Shown here: positions 27,635-36,903 of the stretch, one piece after another
Numbering within the stretch: position 1 is the stretch's first letter
How the letters are laid out: every line of letters begins with the position of its first letter
From: Photobacterium profundum SS9
GTDB taxonomy: Bacteria; Pseudomonadota; Gammaproteobacteria; Enterobacterales; Vibrionaceae
Direction of reading: 5' to 3'
Assembly (NCBI RefSeq): GCF_000196255.1
Contig: NC_006371.1
Location: 1,297,783-1,361,782 of the forward strand
Length of the DNA stretch: 64,000 bases
Notes under the pieces: model-generated
The model's database searches: none
What the model was told of the DNA's origin: nothing
The model's input: the letters and a program-made list of their open reading frames with translations, nothing else
Made by a program: the position numbers and the translations under genes

Positions 27635-27721
27635 TTAATTTTCAGAGCTGGTCATATTTAGGACGGATTATATTTTGATCTGGCCATATTTATCGCAGGT
27701 TTCAGGACGGGGTTCATAATA

Positions 27722-27750
27722 CAAAAAAGCCGCAAAAATGCGGCTTTCAT
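27722..27750 (-). terminator. Terminator of ansB
   Basis: AAAGCCGC and GCGGCTTT pair around AAAAAT; on the minus strand the stem is followed by six Ts. It may also stop plus-strand transcription from the ABC gene. Confidence 0.8.
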
Positions 27751-27796
27751 TATTCTAAAATCAACTCTAACATCAATATCTGACTAGAAGAGTGGC

Positions 27797-28861
27797 TTAA
27801 TAGAATTGGAACATCTTTTGAACTTCTTTGTAATCTTGAGTTTGTGTTAAAGACAACATCAATAAAATACGGGCTTTTTGTGGGTTCAATGTACCTGATG
27901 CCACGAAACCAAATTTAGCATCATCCACTTCTGCATCAAGTGTTGTTGAACCTGTTGGTGTACGAGAGCTACGGACTACCATAGTGCCATCTTTACTCGC
28001 TTTTACTAGCTGATCAAAAATAGTGTGGTACATATTACCGTTACCCACACCCGCACTTACAATGCCATCATACTTTGCATCTATCAGTGCTTTTACCGGT
28101 AAATCAGAAGCATTTGCGTAGTTATATACGATACCGACTTTAGGTAACTCTTTTAACTTAGATACATCAAATACTGTATCAGATGTATGCTTACGTTCTG
28201 GGCTACGTTGATATTTTACATCACCATTATGGATATAACCTAGCGTACCAAAGTTTGGCGATTGGAACGTATCAACTGATGTTGTATTGGTTTTAGTTAC
28301 ATCACGAGCATCGAATACATTGTTGCTCATCGCAACCAATACACCACGCCCCTCAGAATCTTTATCTGCAGCTGTTACAACAGCGTTATACAAGTTCATT
28401 GGTCCATCAGCACTCATGGCTGTAGACGGACGCATCGCCCCAACAAGTACCACTGGCTTATCGCTTTTAACGGTGAGATCAAGGAAGTAAGCTGTTTCAC
28501 CCATGGTATCTGTACCGTGAGTGATAACGACACCGTCTACATCATCTTGCGCAAGTAATGCGTTAACTCGATTTGCCAGTGTTAGCCAAACTTCATCGCT
28601 CATATCTTGAGAGCCAATTTTAACGACTTGTTCGCCACTAATATCCGCAATTTTTGTCATATCAGGTACAGCAGCGATCAGCTCATCGATGCCCACTTTA
28701 CCCGATGTATAGTTAGATTCTGTTGCTGATTGCCCTGCCCCTGCAATCGTGCCGCCAGTTGCAAGAATCTTAATGTTCGGCAAATCGGCAGAAGCAAAAG
28801 AAAATGTGCTGAAGCACAAACCAGCAACAACCATACCTAAGCGAATTAGATTATTTTTCAT
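27797..28861 (-). CDS. ansB: Periplasmic L-asparaginase (type II)
   Basis: 354 residues from the ATG at 28861; an earlier ATG (28885) would put eight residues before the signal peptide and is less likely. Signal peptide MKNNLIRLGMVVAGLCFSTFSFA. Both catalytic threonine motifs are present: ILATGGTIAGAG (nucleophile) and VVITHGTDTMGETAYF. Hydrolyses asparagine to aspartate and ammonia in the periplasm. Monocistronic, with its own terminator. Confidence 0.93.
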   Translation of the reverse strand: MKNNLIRLGMVVAGLCFSTFSFASADLPNIKILATGGTIAGAGQSATESNYTSGKVGIDELIAAVPDMTKIADISGEQVVKIGSQDMSDEVWLTLANRVNALLAQDDVDGVVITHGTDTMGETAYFLDLTVKSDKPVVLVGAMRPSTAMSADGPMNLYNAVVTAADKDSEGRGVLVAMSNNVFDARDVTKTNTTSVDTFQSPNFGTLGYIHNGDVKYQRSPERKHTSDTVFDVSKLKELPKVGIVYNYANASDLPVKALIDAKYDGIVSAGVGNGNMYHTIFDQLVKASKDGTMVVRSSRTPTGSTTLDAEVDDAKFGFVASGTLNPQKARILLMLSLTQTQDYKEVQKMFQFY

Positions 28862-29120
28862 AGTTATACACCTATAGAGATTCATCTGGAGTTATTTAAT
28901 TAATCCAGAATTCTATTCCGATTCCATAATACTTTTGTGGTAGGTATCACTTAAATGAATATTCAAATAGTGACCTGTATAACAAAGCGGACAGGTGTAA
29001 CCAATAGATTAACGAACAAAAAATCAAAATAAAGATAGTGGATTACTGTTTATTTACTACTTTAACAATTACACCGCTAATCACCCAATTCATCGACAAC
29101 AAGTACGAATAGTTTACCTT

Positions 29121-29372
29121 TTAGTATCCAATCGCTAAATCGGGATCGATTTGATAATAAGTATTTACACTAGAATCACCTAATTCTGGTTCAAGAAATT
29201 CACGGACACTATCGATAGATTCAGCTTCCCACATACACTGACAAAGCCCCTCATGCTGGCTAAGCATGGTCGAGTGTACTCGCATACCAGACGGTGGGTG
29301 CGTTAATGCCCCACTGGCTTTTTGCCAAAATTGTTCGGGGTCAGTAATTTCATGTTGAATTGCAATAAACAT
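29121..29372 (-). CDS. Small soluble protein of unknown function (83 aa)
   Basis: 83 residues beginning MFIAIQHEITDPEQFWQKA; the ribosome site AGAGAGAG is 8 nt upstream. Composition and the pattern of beta strand, helix (DPEQFWQKA), beta strand (CQCMWEAESID) and helix (SVREFLEPELG) suggest a ferredoxin-like small domain, as in DUF4242 and EthD-type proteins, but this is a guess. No signal peptide. Stands alone between ansB and the ohrR region. Confidence 0.6.
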   Translation of the reverse strand: MFIAIQHEITDPEQFWQKASGALTHPPSGMRVHSTMLSQHEGLCQCMWEAESIDSVREFLEPELGDSSVNTYYQIDPDLAIGY

Positions 29373-29464
29373 AGCGCACTCTCTCTTTTCTATTGAGTAT
29401 AGAAGCCAAGAATATAAAATGTAGAAAGGGCCGCTAAAGCAAAAAAAGTATCGATTATAAGACG

Positions 29465-29587
29465 CTATAAAGGCAAAACGGCTACATCTTTTAAGGCACG
29501 TAAATACGCTTTTTCAGATTCAATATACTCTAATGCTTTTTTTGCACGCTTCCATTCAGGATAAATGGCACGACGTTTCTGATTGAG
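29465..29587 (-). pseudogene. Possible gene remnant (C-terminal part only)
   Basis: An open frame of 40 residues without start codon ends in TAG at 29465-29467. It reads like real protein, rich in Lys, Ala and aromatic residues (NQKRRAIYPEWKRAKKALEY, then LKDVAVLPL). An in-frame stop lies directly upstream. This suggests the tail of a decayed gene. The rest of 29373-29763 holds nothing I can support. Confidence 0.3.
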
Positions 29588-29763
29588 TTAATCAATATAT
29601 GCAAATTGTTCAACGGTTGCTCACCGCGTTCTCTCAAGAAAATGAGGGCTTAATTTCAGTGTTCACACTCAATGAAATGACCCATATTGGCTAAGCCGTA
29701 TGTAAACAAAGCATAAACAAGCAGATATCCCTTTCCTGCTTATTTTGTTGTGCTTAAGGCAAT

Positions 29764-30216
29764 TTATACGTTATCAGTTAAATTATGCAGCAATATATCG
29801 CAGGCTTTCTTCAATGCAATCAATTCATCAATCGACATATGAGCTTTACACATCATTTCAGCAGGTACTGATTCCGCTTGCAGCTTTAACGCTTTTCCTT
29901 CTTCCGTTAAGCTTATCTCTCTAACACGTTCATCGATTTCGCTTCTACGACGCAGTACTAAGCCCTTCCCTTCTAATCGCTTCAGTAATGGGGTTAACGT
30001 ACCTGAATCAAGGTGTACTTTCTCACCCAGTGTTTTTACATTTACACATTTCACTTCCCACAACACCATCATCACAATGTACTGCAAGTAAGTCAGATCA
30101 AGCTTATCTAACAACGGGCGGTACGTTCGTACCATCGCATTTGAAGCACTATAAAGTGAAAAGCACACTTGTTTATCAAGCTGTAAGTCGGAATGTGAAT
30201 CTTGAGAATCAGCCAT
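29764..30216 (-). CDS. ohrR: OhrR, organic-peroxide-sensing MarR regulator
   Basis: 150 residues from the ATG at 30216 (an earlier ATG pair at 30240 has no ribosome site). Cys18 in KQVCFSLYSASNAMVRTYRPLL is the reactive cysteine of one-Cys OhrR; HTH around NVKTLGEKVHLDSGTLTPLLKRLE; wing in DERVREISLT. Represses the divergent ohr gene until oxidised by organic hydroperoxide. Paralogous to 7100-7522. Confidence 0.92.
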   Translation of the reverse strand: MADSQDSHSDLQLDKQVCFSLYSASNAMVRTYRPLLDKLDLTYLQYIVMMVLWEVKCVNVKTLGEKVHLDSGTLTPLLKRLEGKGLVLRRRSEIDERVREISLTEEGKALKLQAESVPAEMMCKAHMSIDELIALKKACDILLHNLTDNV

Positions 30217-30248
30217 AACAGTTTTCACTCTATTCATCATTTAATTAC

Positions 30249-30325
30249 ATTGCGCACAATATACTTGCTTTTCATCTTAGATACGACGTATGATTGCCAG
30301 CAATTAAATAGCGCACAATTTAATT
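30249..30325. promoter_or_regulatory. OhrR operator region
   Basis: AATTAAAT-N8-ATTTAATT (30302-30325) is an AT-rich palindrome with AGCGCACA at its centre; a second ATTGCGCACAAT core lies at 30249-30260, next to the ohrR start. Similar AT-rich palindromes bind OhrR in other bacteria. Placement between ohrR and ohr fits repression of both. Confidence 0.55.
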
Positions 30326-30372
30326 AACATTCGCTAGAACGACAACAATCAATAAAATACTAAGGATCAACC

Positions 30373-30795
30373 ATGACAACGTTATACAGCACATCAGCAA
30401 CAGCATCTGCAGGTCGTAACGGCATGGTTAAAACTGACGATGCAAAACTTGAACTTGCACTGAGCTATCCAAAAGAAATGGGCGGTACAGGTGAAGCAAC
30501 TAACCCTGAACAGTTATTTGCAGCAGGTTATTCAGCGTGTTTCTCGAATGCGATTCTTTTTGTTGCCCAATCGAAAAAGTTAAAATTAGCCGAAGCGCCA
30601 ACAACGGCAACGGTGGGTATTTCCCCTAATGAAACGGGCGGTTTTAGCTTATCTGTCGAACTAGCCGTTAAACTTCAGCTAGAACAAACAGAAGCACTAG
30701 AACTGGTTAGAAAAGCCCATCAGGTTTGTCCATACTCAAATGCTGTACGCAACAACATTGACGTTAAAGTGAGTGTAAACGGCGAGCTGATTTAA
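30373..30795 (+). CDS. ohr: Organic hydroperoxide resistance protein
   Basis: 140 residues, full length. The two catalytic cysteines are Cys56 (AAGYSACFSNAI) and Cys119 (HQVCPYSNAVR). Lipoyl-dependent thiol peroxidase that reduces fatty-acid and other organic hydroperoxides in the cytoplasm. Divergent from ohrR. Confidence 0.95.
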   Translation: MTTLYSTSATASAGRNGMVKTDDAKLELALSYPKEMGGTGEATNPEQLFAAGYSACFSNAILFVAQSKKLKLAEAPTTATVGISPNETGGFSLSVELAVKLQLEQTEALELVRKAHQVCPYSNAVRNNIDVKVSVNGELI

Positions 30796-30927
30796 GCAGT
30801 TTTACGTAAAGCATGTTTATTTATCCATCTCTATTTAGAAACAGTAGCAGTGCCTTTAGAGGCTGCTACATGTCTTCTTTTTCGCTATGAAACGATCAAT
30901 TACATCGATATACACAGCAGTAGAGCC

Positions 30928-31380
30928 TTATACTCTTTCTACCACTTTCAATGCATCCCCTTCAATATCGATAATAGTATCGCGTAAATGCTGAGACAAA
31001 TTATCTGGCTTTTTATTCTTAAAATTAAACATCACAACTTTTGCACTACCAACAGTAGTTATTGCATTTAACTTCTTACTATAAATTTCGTACGTCATGG
31101 TGAAACGATCGTCTTTAATTTCAGATATGCGAGAGCCAACATATAGCGTATCCGGAAAAGTGACTGGCAGCTTATAGCGGCACGTTGTTTCACCCAATAC
31201 AGGGCCAACACCAGTCAATTTCATATCTTCCATCAACTGTACTTTATTAAAATAATCAATACGTGCCGTTTCCATATAACGAAAATACACCACATTATTC
31301 ACGTGATTTAACGCGTCCATTTCCCCCCATGCCACAGGGATTTCTGTAATCACTGGGTAACCTTTCAGCATGTCAATCAT
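30928..31380 (-). CDS. Acyl-CoA thioesterase, 4HBT/YbgC-like hotdog protein
   Basis: 150 residues. Hotdog fold with the active-site segment WGEMDALNHVNNVVYFRYME, where the Asp/His and the long central helix are expected. Ribosome site AAGGAG 5 nt before the ATG at 31380. Hydrolyses acyl-CoA thioesters; chain length cannot be told. Single gene. Confidence 0.8.
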   Translation of the reverse strand: MIDMLKGYPVITEIPVAWGEMDALNHVNNVVYFRYMETARIDYFNKVQLMEDMKLTGVGPVLGETTCRYKLPVTFPDTLYVGSRISEIKDDRFTMTYEIYSKKLNAITTVGSAKVVMFNFKNKKPDNLSQHLRDTIIDIEGDALKVVERV

Positions 31381-31805
31381 GTTAGCTCCTTGCTTTTAAT
31401 GAGTATCAGTTAATGACTATGGCTTAATAAGACATTCAAATGCGATCCCTTAGAATTTAAACAACCGCTTTAAGTAATTAATCTAGCCTCGATTTAACAA
31501 ATTTGCAACAAGTGTATTTCAATAATGTGTTGCTCGTTTTATGTCTCGTATCTAGCAGATTACACCTTATGTTCCTTTTACCATGTAGCACGTGATGTAT
31601 GTTATTGAAGCGTTTACCTCACCTCATTGATTAAGCTTTGAACAGTAATGAAAGCGGCGTGTGAATTTTCACCGATAAAACGCCACAACCCGTGTTTTAT
31701 AAGGGCTTAGCGTATTTTTTAGGGTATCCTATGCTCCCTTTTTATAGCTTGTCGGTATAGCCGACAGGCTTGTGTGCATTTTGCCCTAAATACAGATAGC
31801 CTCTT
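31381..31805. other. Gene-free 425 bp with one short hairpin
   Basis: Nothing coding is visible. A 6-bp hairpin TGTCGG-TATAG-CCGACA lies at 31750-31766, about 40 bp before the start at 31806, so it would be in the 5' leader of that gene if transcription starts upstream; the purpose is unknown. Confidence 0.35.
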
Positions 31806-32876
31806 ATGCTTTACAACGAAAATTTACCAGTAAGATACCCGAAAGGGACGTTCGCAATGTGGACGGTTTATAGCTTCACGGGCGCATCTATCCTTGCGTC
31901 TATTGTCTTTTCTCTGCTTCTATTCTTGTCAATCGATGACGATCCATTGATGAAGGTGTTATTCGGTGGTTTAGCGGTTATTTTTGAACTAGGTAAGTTT
32001 TTTGCTTGGTATGAAGTTGGCGAGCGTAAATCTCGTCGTAATTACAGCGGCACCTTTTCTGCCTTCACATTCTATGCAGTTCTTGCTGCTATTTCGATTG
32101 GTGGCTCTGTCGGGGGCATTAACAGTGCAACGAATAAAGCACAAGGTCACGTGAATGTTCAACAAAGTAAAATCAATACATTTAACATGCAGATTGAATC
32201 TATTGATCAGCAAATAGCATTGAATAATGATGCCGCAGAAAAATACATCCAAATGGAACGTATTGCGATGGGTGTTGCACGTATTCAAAAAGAGAATGAA
32301 AAGTTACGCATTCAGCAACAGGAACTGGCTATGCAACGTGATAGCTTACCGATTGTAGGGCAAGGTTCGGTGCTTGGTTTAATCGATAGTCTGGCAAAAA
32401 CGCTGAATATTGGTACACAAACCGCTCAACTTGGTTTGGTGATTTTTCTATCAGTACTCCTCGATTTCTTTGCTGCGTTCTTTGTTGGTTTAATTGGTGA
32501 AGAACAACGTTTTCGTAACCAATTCCGTCGAATCAACCCGATTACTATCGATGCTTTCAACAATACTGAACCTAAAAGCCCAGAGCTATTAACGCATACG
32601 CTTAATCCATCAGATATTGGTACCAGCGAAATCAATGCAGAAATGATGGAAACTGCCGCGAAAGAACAAGAAGGCGTTGAACCTAAAACGTTATACGAAC
32701 AAGCGGTCGACGCATTAAGTAAAAACCAAGTAAATTGTAGCAAACGTGCAATGGCAAGGTTTCTTAAAACAAGCAGTGATGATATTGATGGTATTTTTAA
32801 GCAATTACTCGATGAAGGTTTTGTCAGTAAAAAACCGAATAATCATTACCAATGGCATGGCTTAACAGAAAGTTAA
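31806..32876 (+). CDS. Membrane protein with coiled coil and C-terminal winged-helix-like domain
   Basis: 356 residues. Three hydrophobic helices in the first 115 residues (GASILASIVFSLLLFL, VLFGGLAVIFELGKFFAW, FTFYAVLAAISIGGSV), a coiled coil rich in Gln, Ile and Glu (about 118-185), a further helix LGLVIFLSVLLDFFAAFFVGLIG (about 215-240), then a soluble tail. The last 60 residues (LYEQAVDALSKNQVNCSKRAMARFLKTS) read like a small winged helix of the kind seen at the end of FtsK. Family not recognised. Monocistronic, followed by a terminator. A membrane-anchored DNA-binding role is only a guess. Confidence 0.7.
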   Translation: MLYNENLPVRYPKGTFAMWTVYSFTGASILASIVFSLLLFLSIDDDPLMKVLFGGLAVIFELGKFFAWYEVGERKSRRNYSGTFSAFTFYAVLAAISIGGSVGGINSATNKAQGHVNVQQSKINTFNMQIESIDQQIALNNDAAEKYIQMERIAMGVARIQKENEKLRIQQQELAMQRDSLPIVGQGSVLGLIDSLAKTLNIGTQTAQLGLVIFLSVLLDFFAAFFVGLIGEEQRFRNQFRRINPITIDAFNNTEPKSPELLTHTLNPSDIGTSEINAEMMETAAKEQEGVEPKTLYEQAVDALSKNQVNCSKRAMARFLKTSSDDIDGIFKQLLDEGFVSKKPNNHYQWHGLTES

Positions 32877-32905
32877 TACGCGCTAAATCAAACAGTATTC
32901 TTAAG

Positions 32906-32935
32906 AGACTCATCAGATTGATGGGTCTTTTTTTA
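32906..32935 (+). terminator. Terminator after 31806-32876
   Basis: AGACTCATCA/TGATGGGTCT stem with a 3-nt loop and a seven-T tail. Confidence 0.85.
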
Positions 32936-32981
32936 TCACCCGTTATTTTGGATGTTGACGACGGTGATATTGCTTAGGCAT

Positions 32982-33013
32982 AAAATAAGAGCAAGCATAA
33001 TGGCTTGCTCTTA
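32982..33013 (-). terminator. Terminator of hpd
   Basis: TAAGAGCAAGC/GCTTGCTCTTA stem (32986-32996 with 33003-33013); on the minus strand TTTTA follows. Confidence 0.8.
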
Positions 33014-33033
33014 CTCGCTACTCACCCATTTGT

Positions 33034-34104
33034 CTATGTCGCATCAATCACACCGCGGCGTATTTGATCTAACTCGATAGACTCAAACAATGCTTGGAAA
33101 TTGCCCTCTCCAAACCCTTCATTACCCTTACGTTGAATAATCTCGAAGAACACAGGCCCGATAACAGTATTCGTGAAAATTTGTAAAAGAATGCCAGTGT
33201 CATCACCATCGATCAGAATATTGAGATCTTTTAGCTTTGCCACATCTTCTTCATGCCCTTTCACTCGCTTATTAACCCCTTCATAATAAGTATGGGGTGT
33301 TTCCATAAAGGGTAATCCCCCCTCTTTCAGCTTTTTGACTGTACTGTAAATGTCTTGGGTGCTTAGCGCGATATGCTGAATACCTTCACCGTTGTATTTC
33401 TCAAGGTATTCTGCAATTTGTGATTTATCATCGTGCGATTCATTAATAGGGATACGAATTTTACCGCATGGCGCAGTTAAGGCTCGCGACAGTAGCCCTG
33501 TCGATTTACCTTTTATATCAAAATGGCGAATCTCATGAAAATTGGCAATTTTCTCATAAAAACTCGCCCAAAGATCCATATTGCCACGTTTCACGTTATG
33601 GGTAAGGTGATCCAAGTTTTCTAAACCAGCATCTAAACTGGCTAAACGCTGCTTATAATCAGGATAATAATCAAAATCGATTTCATAAATATCATGCTCG
33701 CCGAAACGATCAACCAGATAAATGAGCGATTCGCCAATGCCATAAATGGCTGGAATATTCAGTTCCATTGGCCCTGCTTGCGCGGCACATGCTGTTGCAC
33801 CTTTTTCTACCGCATAAGCCAATGCTGCATTAGAATCGGCAACACGAAACGCCATGGCATTTACGCTTGCACCATGCGTACTCGCAAATCCTGCAGCTTG
33901 TGAATGGCCTTCGCTATTTACTATGAAATTAATATCACCTTGTCGGAATAGCCACACTGCTTTATGTTTATGTTTTGCAATTTCAGCAAAACCCATTAGT
34001 CTAAATAGGTTTTTTAGATTAGCAATACCTTCTGGGGTTGGCGCGGTATATTCAACAAACTCAAAGCCATCCGTTCCCATTGGATTAAAGTTAGTGTTTT
34101 CCAT
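33034..34104 (-). CDS. hpd: 4-Hydroxyphenylpyruvate dioxygenase
   Basis: 356 residues from the ATG at 34104, which has GAGGATAAACGG before it; the frame is open to 34131. Two vicinal-oxygen-chelate halves; the Fe(II) ligands are His in DHLTHNV, His in IQHIALST and Glu in FFEIIQRKG, all present. Converts 4-hydroxyphenylpyruvate, the transamination product of tyrosine, to homogentisate, the substrate of HmgA at 16-17 kb. The enzyme is thus encoded 16 kb away from the rest of its pathway. Confidence 0.95.
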   Translation of the reverse strand: MENTNFNPMGTDGFEFVEYTAPTPEGIANLKNLFRLMGFAEIAKHKHKAVWLFRQGDINFIVNSEGHSQAAGFASTHGASVNAMAFRVADSNAALAYAVEKGATACAAQAGPMELNIPAIYGIGESLIYLVDRFGEHDIYEIDFDYYPDYKQRLASLDAGLENLDHLTHNVKRGNMDLWASFYEKIANFHEIRHFDIKGKSTGLLSRALTAPCGKIRIPINESHDDKSQIAEYLEKYNGEGIQHIALSTQDIYSTVKKLKEGGLPFMETPHTYYEGVNKRVKGHEEDVAKLKDLNILIDGDDTGILLQIFTNTVIGPVFFEIIQRKGNEGFGEGNFQALFESIELDQIRRGVIDAT

Positions 34105-34467
34105 CCGTTTATCCTCACTTTGTGTTGGCATTAATGTTAGCCACTTAATTGTTTTATCAATCTTCGTTACTACTTATAGGATTAGCATTAATGAGCTGAT
34201 AATGAGAAGTCACACGGCGAAACGATGTTAATGAAATGTAAACAAACAGCGTAAACATGGCTTGCCATCCTTTGATTGAATGAATGAACTAACCAGCTTT
34301 CTGCGATGAAGAGTCTATGGCAATCTCACATAACACCCGTTATCTGCACTTTATGTGTTTAACACAATTTTTATTTATGCAGTTTTGCTATCATTTTGCT
34401 TAGCTTTACAGCGTTATGTTTTTAAGGGTGTATTCTTATACTTAGCAATGCATAAAAAGGGGTAACA
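34105..34467. other. 363-bp gap between hpd and the CHAD gene
   Basis: The promoter region of both divergent genes. A short direct repeat GTAAAC occurs at 34237-34242 and 34250-34255. No convincing TyrR box of the type before phhA was found and no gene is visible. Confidence 0.3.
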
Positions 34468-35445
34468 ATGAATGTAACAAAGCGGGATAAATTAGCACTT
34501 CCTTCACGTAAGAAAGACAAAATTAAACTATCAGCTAAAAAAGAGGTTTATCTTCCCGTTCATTCTTATCTCTTTGCTGAGTTTAATCATGCTCGTAAAC
34601 ATGAGTCGGGATTACTAAGAGATGATGACAGTGAATTTTTACATCAATATCGAGTATCACTTCGTCGATGCCGTGCTATCACAACGTTGATGAAGGATAT
34701 TTTTCAACCTGAACATAGTGAAGCATTAACAAGTAACCTAAAGATATTAATGCAAAAAACCAATCGACTACGCGATCTAGATGTCTACCTACTGAAGATG
34801 GATGACTACTTTGATTGTTTAGAACACAAACATCATCAAGGATTAGCACGTTTTTTTGATGATTTACAAAGCCAACGCAGAAAAAGCTTTAAAGAAGTAA
34901 AGCAATGGATAAAAACAGATAGCTATCAGCAGCAGTGCCTAGAACTACAAGGGGTGATTGAACAATTAAAACAGAACCCATTAGATGAGGGGAAAAAACC
35001 AAGTCTGATATATGGAAAAAAAATGATCAATAATAGATACCATAAAGTATTGATTATATGCCAAGCATTAACCCTAAATAGTAGCGATGATGCCATTCAT
35101 CATCTGCGTATAGAATGTAAAAAATTACGTTACCTATTGGCGTATTTTTCTCCCCTATTTTTAAACGAAATCATTACCAAACAAATTTCCACATTAAAAG
35201 TGTTACAAGACAGCTTAGGGTTATTTAATGACTCTTCCGTTCAGCAGATATTCTTAGCTGACTATTTAACCGCTCGTAAACCCACCAGCCATCGGTACCT
35301 AGCAGTCGATCAATTACTCACTATTACTCAAAAAGAGCACCTCGCAGCAAAACAGAACATCATAAAGCAACTTTCACAATTCACTGATTCAACAAATATT
35401 AAAAGCTATGATGCACTTTACGCTCTACCGTCTACAACAAGCTAA
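34468..35445 (+). CDS. CHAD-domain protein
   Basis: 325 residues. CHAD (conserved histidine alpha-helical) domain in two repeats: HQYRVSLRRCRAIT with LRDLDVYLL in the first, HHLRIECKKLRYLLAYF with LQDSLGLFNDSSV in the second. The conserved His, Arg and Lys form a positive groove that binds polyphosphate in characterised CHAD proteins. No CYTH/triphosphatase domain is attached and none lies beside it. Cytoplasmic; very basic N-terminus. Confidence 0.85.
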   Translation: MNVTKRDKLALPSRKKDKIKLSAKKEVYLPVHSYLFAEFNHARKHESGLLRDDDSEFLHQYRVSLRRCRAITTLMKDIFQPEHSEALTSNLKILMQKTNRLRDLDVYLLKMDDYFDCLEHKHHQGLARFFDDLQSQRRKSFKEVKQWIKTDSYQQQCLELQGVIEQLKQNPLDEGKKPSLIYGKKMINNRYHKVLIICQALTLNSSDDAIHHLRIECKKLRYLLAYFSPLFLNEIITKQISTLKVLQDSLGLFNDSSVQQIFLADYLTARKPTSHRYLAVDQLLTITQKEHLAAKQNIIKQLSQFTDSTNIKSYDALYALPSTTS

Positions 35446-35534
35446 TAACGCCACCTAGACTGTCTCTTCTCGATAACATCTAACGGCGTTTTCATCATTT
35501 AACATTCGATTGTTTGACGATAGCAAGTCTATGA

Positions 35535-36017
35535 TTATGCCTTTAACGCTCGAACAATATCAGCTTCCATCGATTCTGGTTTCTTGGTCGGAGCAAAACG
35601 CTTTAATGGTTTACCATCACGACTAATCATGAATTTAGTAAAATTCCATTTCACCTTAGAGCCAAATGTACCAGGTAATGCTTTCACTAAATATTGAAAT
35701 AGCGCGTGGCTATCCGCACCATTTACATCAACTTTCGCAAACATTGGAAAATCGACACCATAATTAATTAAACATGATTCGGCGATATCTGTATTCTCAC
35801 CAGGTTCTTGCCCACCAAATTGATTACATGGGAAACCAATAATGACTAAACCTTGGTCTTTATATTTTGCATACAAATCTTGTAGGCCGCGATATTGAGG
35901 TGTAAAACCACATTCACTCGCCGTGTTTACTACAAGTACGAGCTTGCCTGCAAACTCATTCATCGATACGCTTTCACCACGTATATTATCTGCTGATATG
36001 TCATAAAAAGTCGTCAT
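35535..36017 (-). CDS. Glutathione peroxidase-like thiol peroxidase (BtuE type)
   Basis: 160 residues from the last of three consecutive ATGs (36017), the one best spaced from GTGAG. Peroxidatic Cys36 in NTASECGFTPQY, Gln in FPCNQFGGQEPG and Trp in KVKWNFTKF complete the catalytic set. It is a cysteine, not a selenocysteine, enzyme. Reduces hydroperoxides using thioredoxin or glutathione. Confidence 0.9.
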   Translation of the reverse strand: MTTFYDISADNIRGESVSMNEFAGKLVLVVNTASECGFTPQYRGLQDLYAKYKDQGLVIIGFPCNQFGGQEPGENTDIAESCLINYGVDFPMFAKVDVNGADSHALFQYLVKALPGTFGSKVKWNFTKFMISRDGKPLKRFAPTKKPESMEADIVRALKA

Positions 36018-36162
36018 CATCATTCTCACACGTATATGGGGATAAAAAAACCATTCTGCTTCCACTATAGCAAGTGATTTTAGAGCCAAATATCTAATTC
36101 GTTATTTTTCCAACCTAATCACGTATAATGTGGAAAGATTTTTGTACTTAATGACTTAGAGC

Positions 36163-36723
36163 ATGACAGACTTACAGACGGAACTAAAAGTAATAGGCTT
36201 AGAGCAACTCGCCTTTGATGACCAGCAACGCATCGAACTTGACCAGTTTATTACGGTTTGTTCGCCTTTTTTTGACTCTGTATGCCAGCAAAAGCCTGAT
36301 AGCCCTCGTCATGATTTACTACTAGGTGTAATGACCAAGGCTCAGAACGAAGCTCAACTGGATTTTGAGCAAAAGCGTCAAAGCCTTCATAATATGCAGC
36401 AAGTCTTTAAGAAAACAGTAGGTAAAGAACATGCTGATAAGTTAGTACCAACAGATAGTAACCAGCTTATTGTTATCACAACATTGTGGTTACTCGTTCA
36501 AGGCTATCAGGGTATTGATTTTAGCTACGCCAATGATCACGCAACAGAGGTTGCTAACCTGCTATCGGATGATAAAGAAAGTGATTCTTCTACACATACC
36601 GACACGCTTCGTTCTGGTTTTATGCAAGCTTATTATATTAGTGTTGATAACGCGCAAGCAAATAAGCCAGCCACCAACATGATGGATAAAATGAAACAGT
36701 GGTTACAACGTTCGTTCTTTTAG
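36163..36723 (+). CDS. Unknown helical protein (186 aa)
   Basis: Soluble, mostly helical, glutamine-rich, no signal peptide. A central hydrophobic stretch (LIVITTLWLLVQGYQGIDF) is too interrupted to be a clear membrane helix. The start is preceded by TTAGAGC, a weak ribosome site. I do not recognise the family. It lies alone between gpx and the adenine deaminase gene. Confidence 0.6.
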   Translation: MTDLQTELKVIGLEQLAFDDQQRIELDQFITVCSPFFDSVCQQKPDSPRHDLLLGVMTKAQNEAQLDFEQKRQSLHNMQQVFKKTVGKEHADKLVPTDSNQLIVITTLWLLVQGYQGIDFSYANDHATEVANLLSDDKESDSSTHTDTLRSGFMQAYYISVDNAQANKPATNMMDKMKQWLQRSFF

Positions 36724-36744
36724 CATTTGAATGTTTGATGTTTG

Positions 36745-36792
36745 AAAGAAAAAACGAATGTGTCATGATAGAAAAACATTCATGACACATTC
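36745..36792 (-). terminator. Terminator of the adenine deaminase gene
   Basis: A perfect 13-bp stem GAATGTGTCATGA/TCATGACACATTC (36756-36768 with 36780-36792); on the minus strand it is followed by GTTTTTTC. Confidence 0.8.
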
Positions 36793-36903
36793 CTGTTCAC
36801 AATGCATATATTCATAGCATAGATATTGAGCTTCCATTCAAGGCATTTCCATCCGCGATATACTCATGCCGAGTACACCGACGAAAAGCACGCCAATGCT
36901 TAT

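Noticed and set aside
29598..29693. 31-codon plus-strand frame after the remnant
   Set aside because: No ribosome site and no sign of constraint; likely chance.
34237..34255. TGTAAA before hpd considered as a TyrR box
   Set aside because: The second half-site is a direct repeat (GTAAAC), not the inverted TTTACA at the required spacing.
35535..36017. Possible selenocysteine in the glutathione peroxidase
   Set aside because: The peroxidatic residue is encoded as a normal Cys codon; there is no in-frame TGA.
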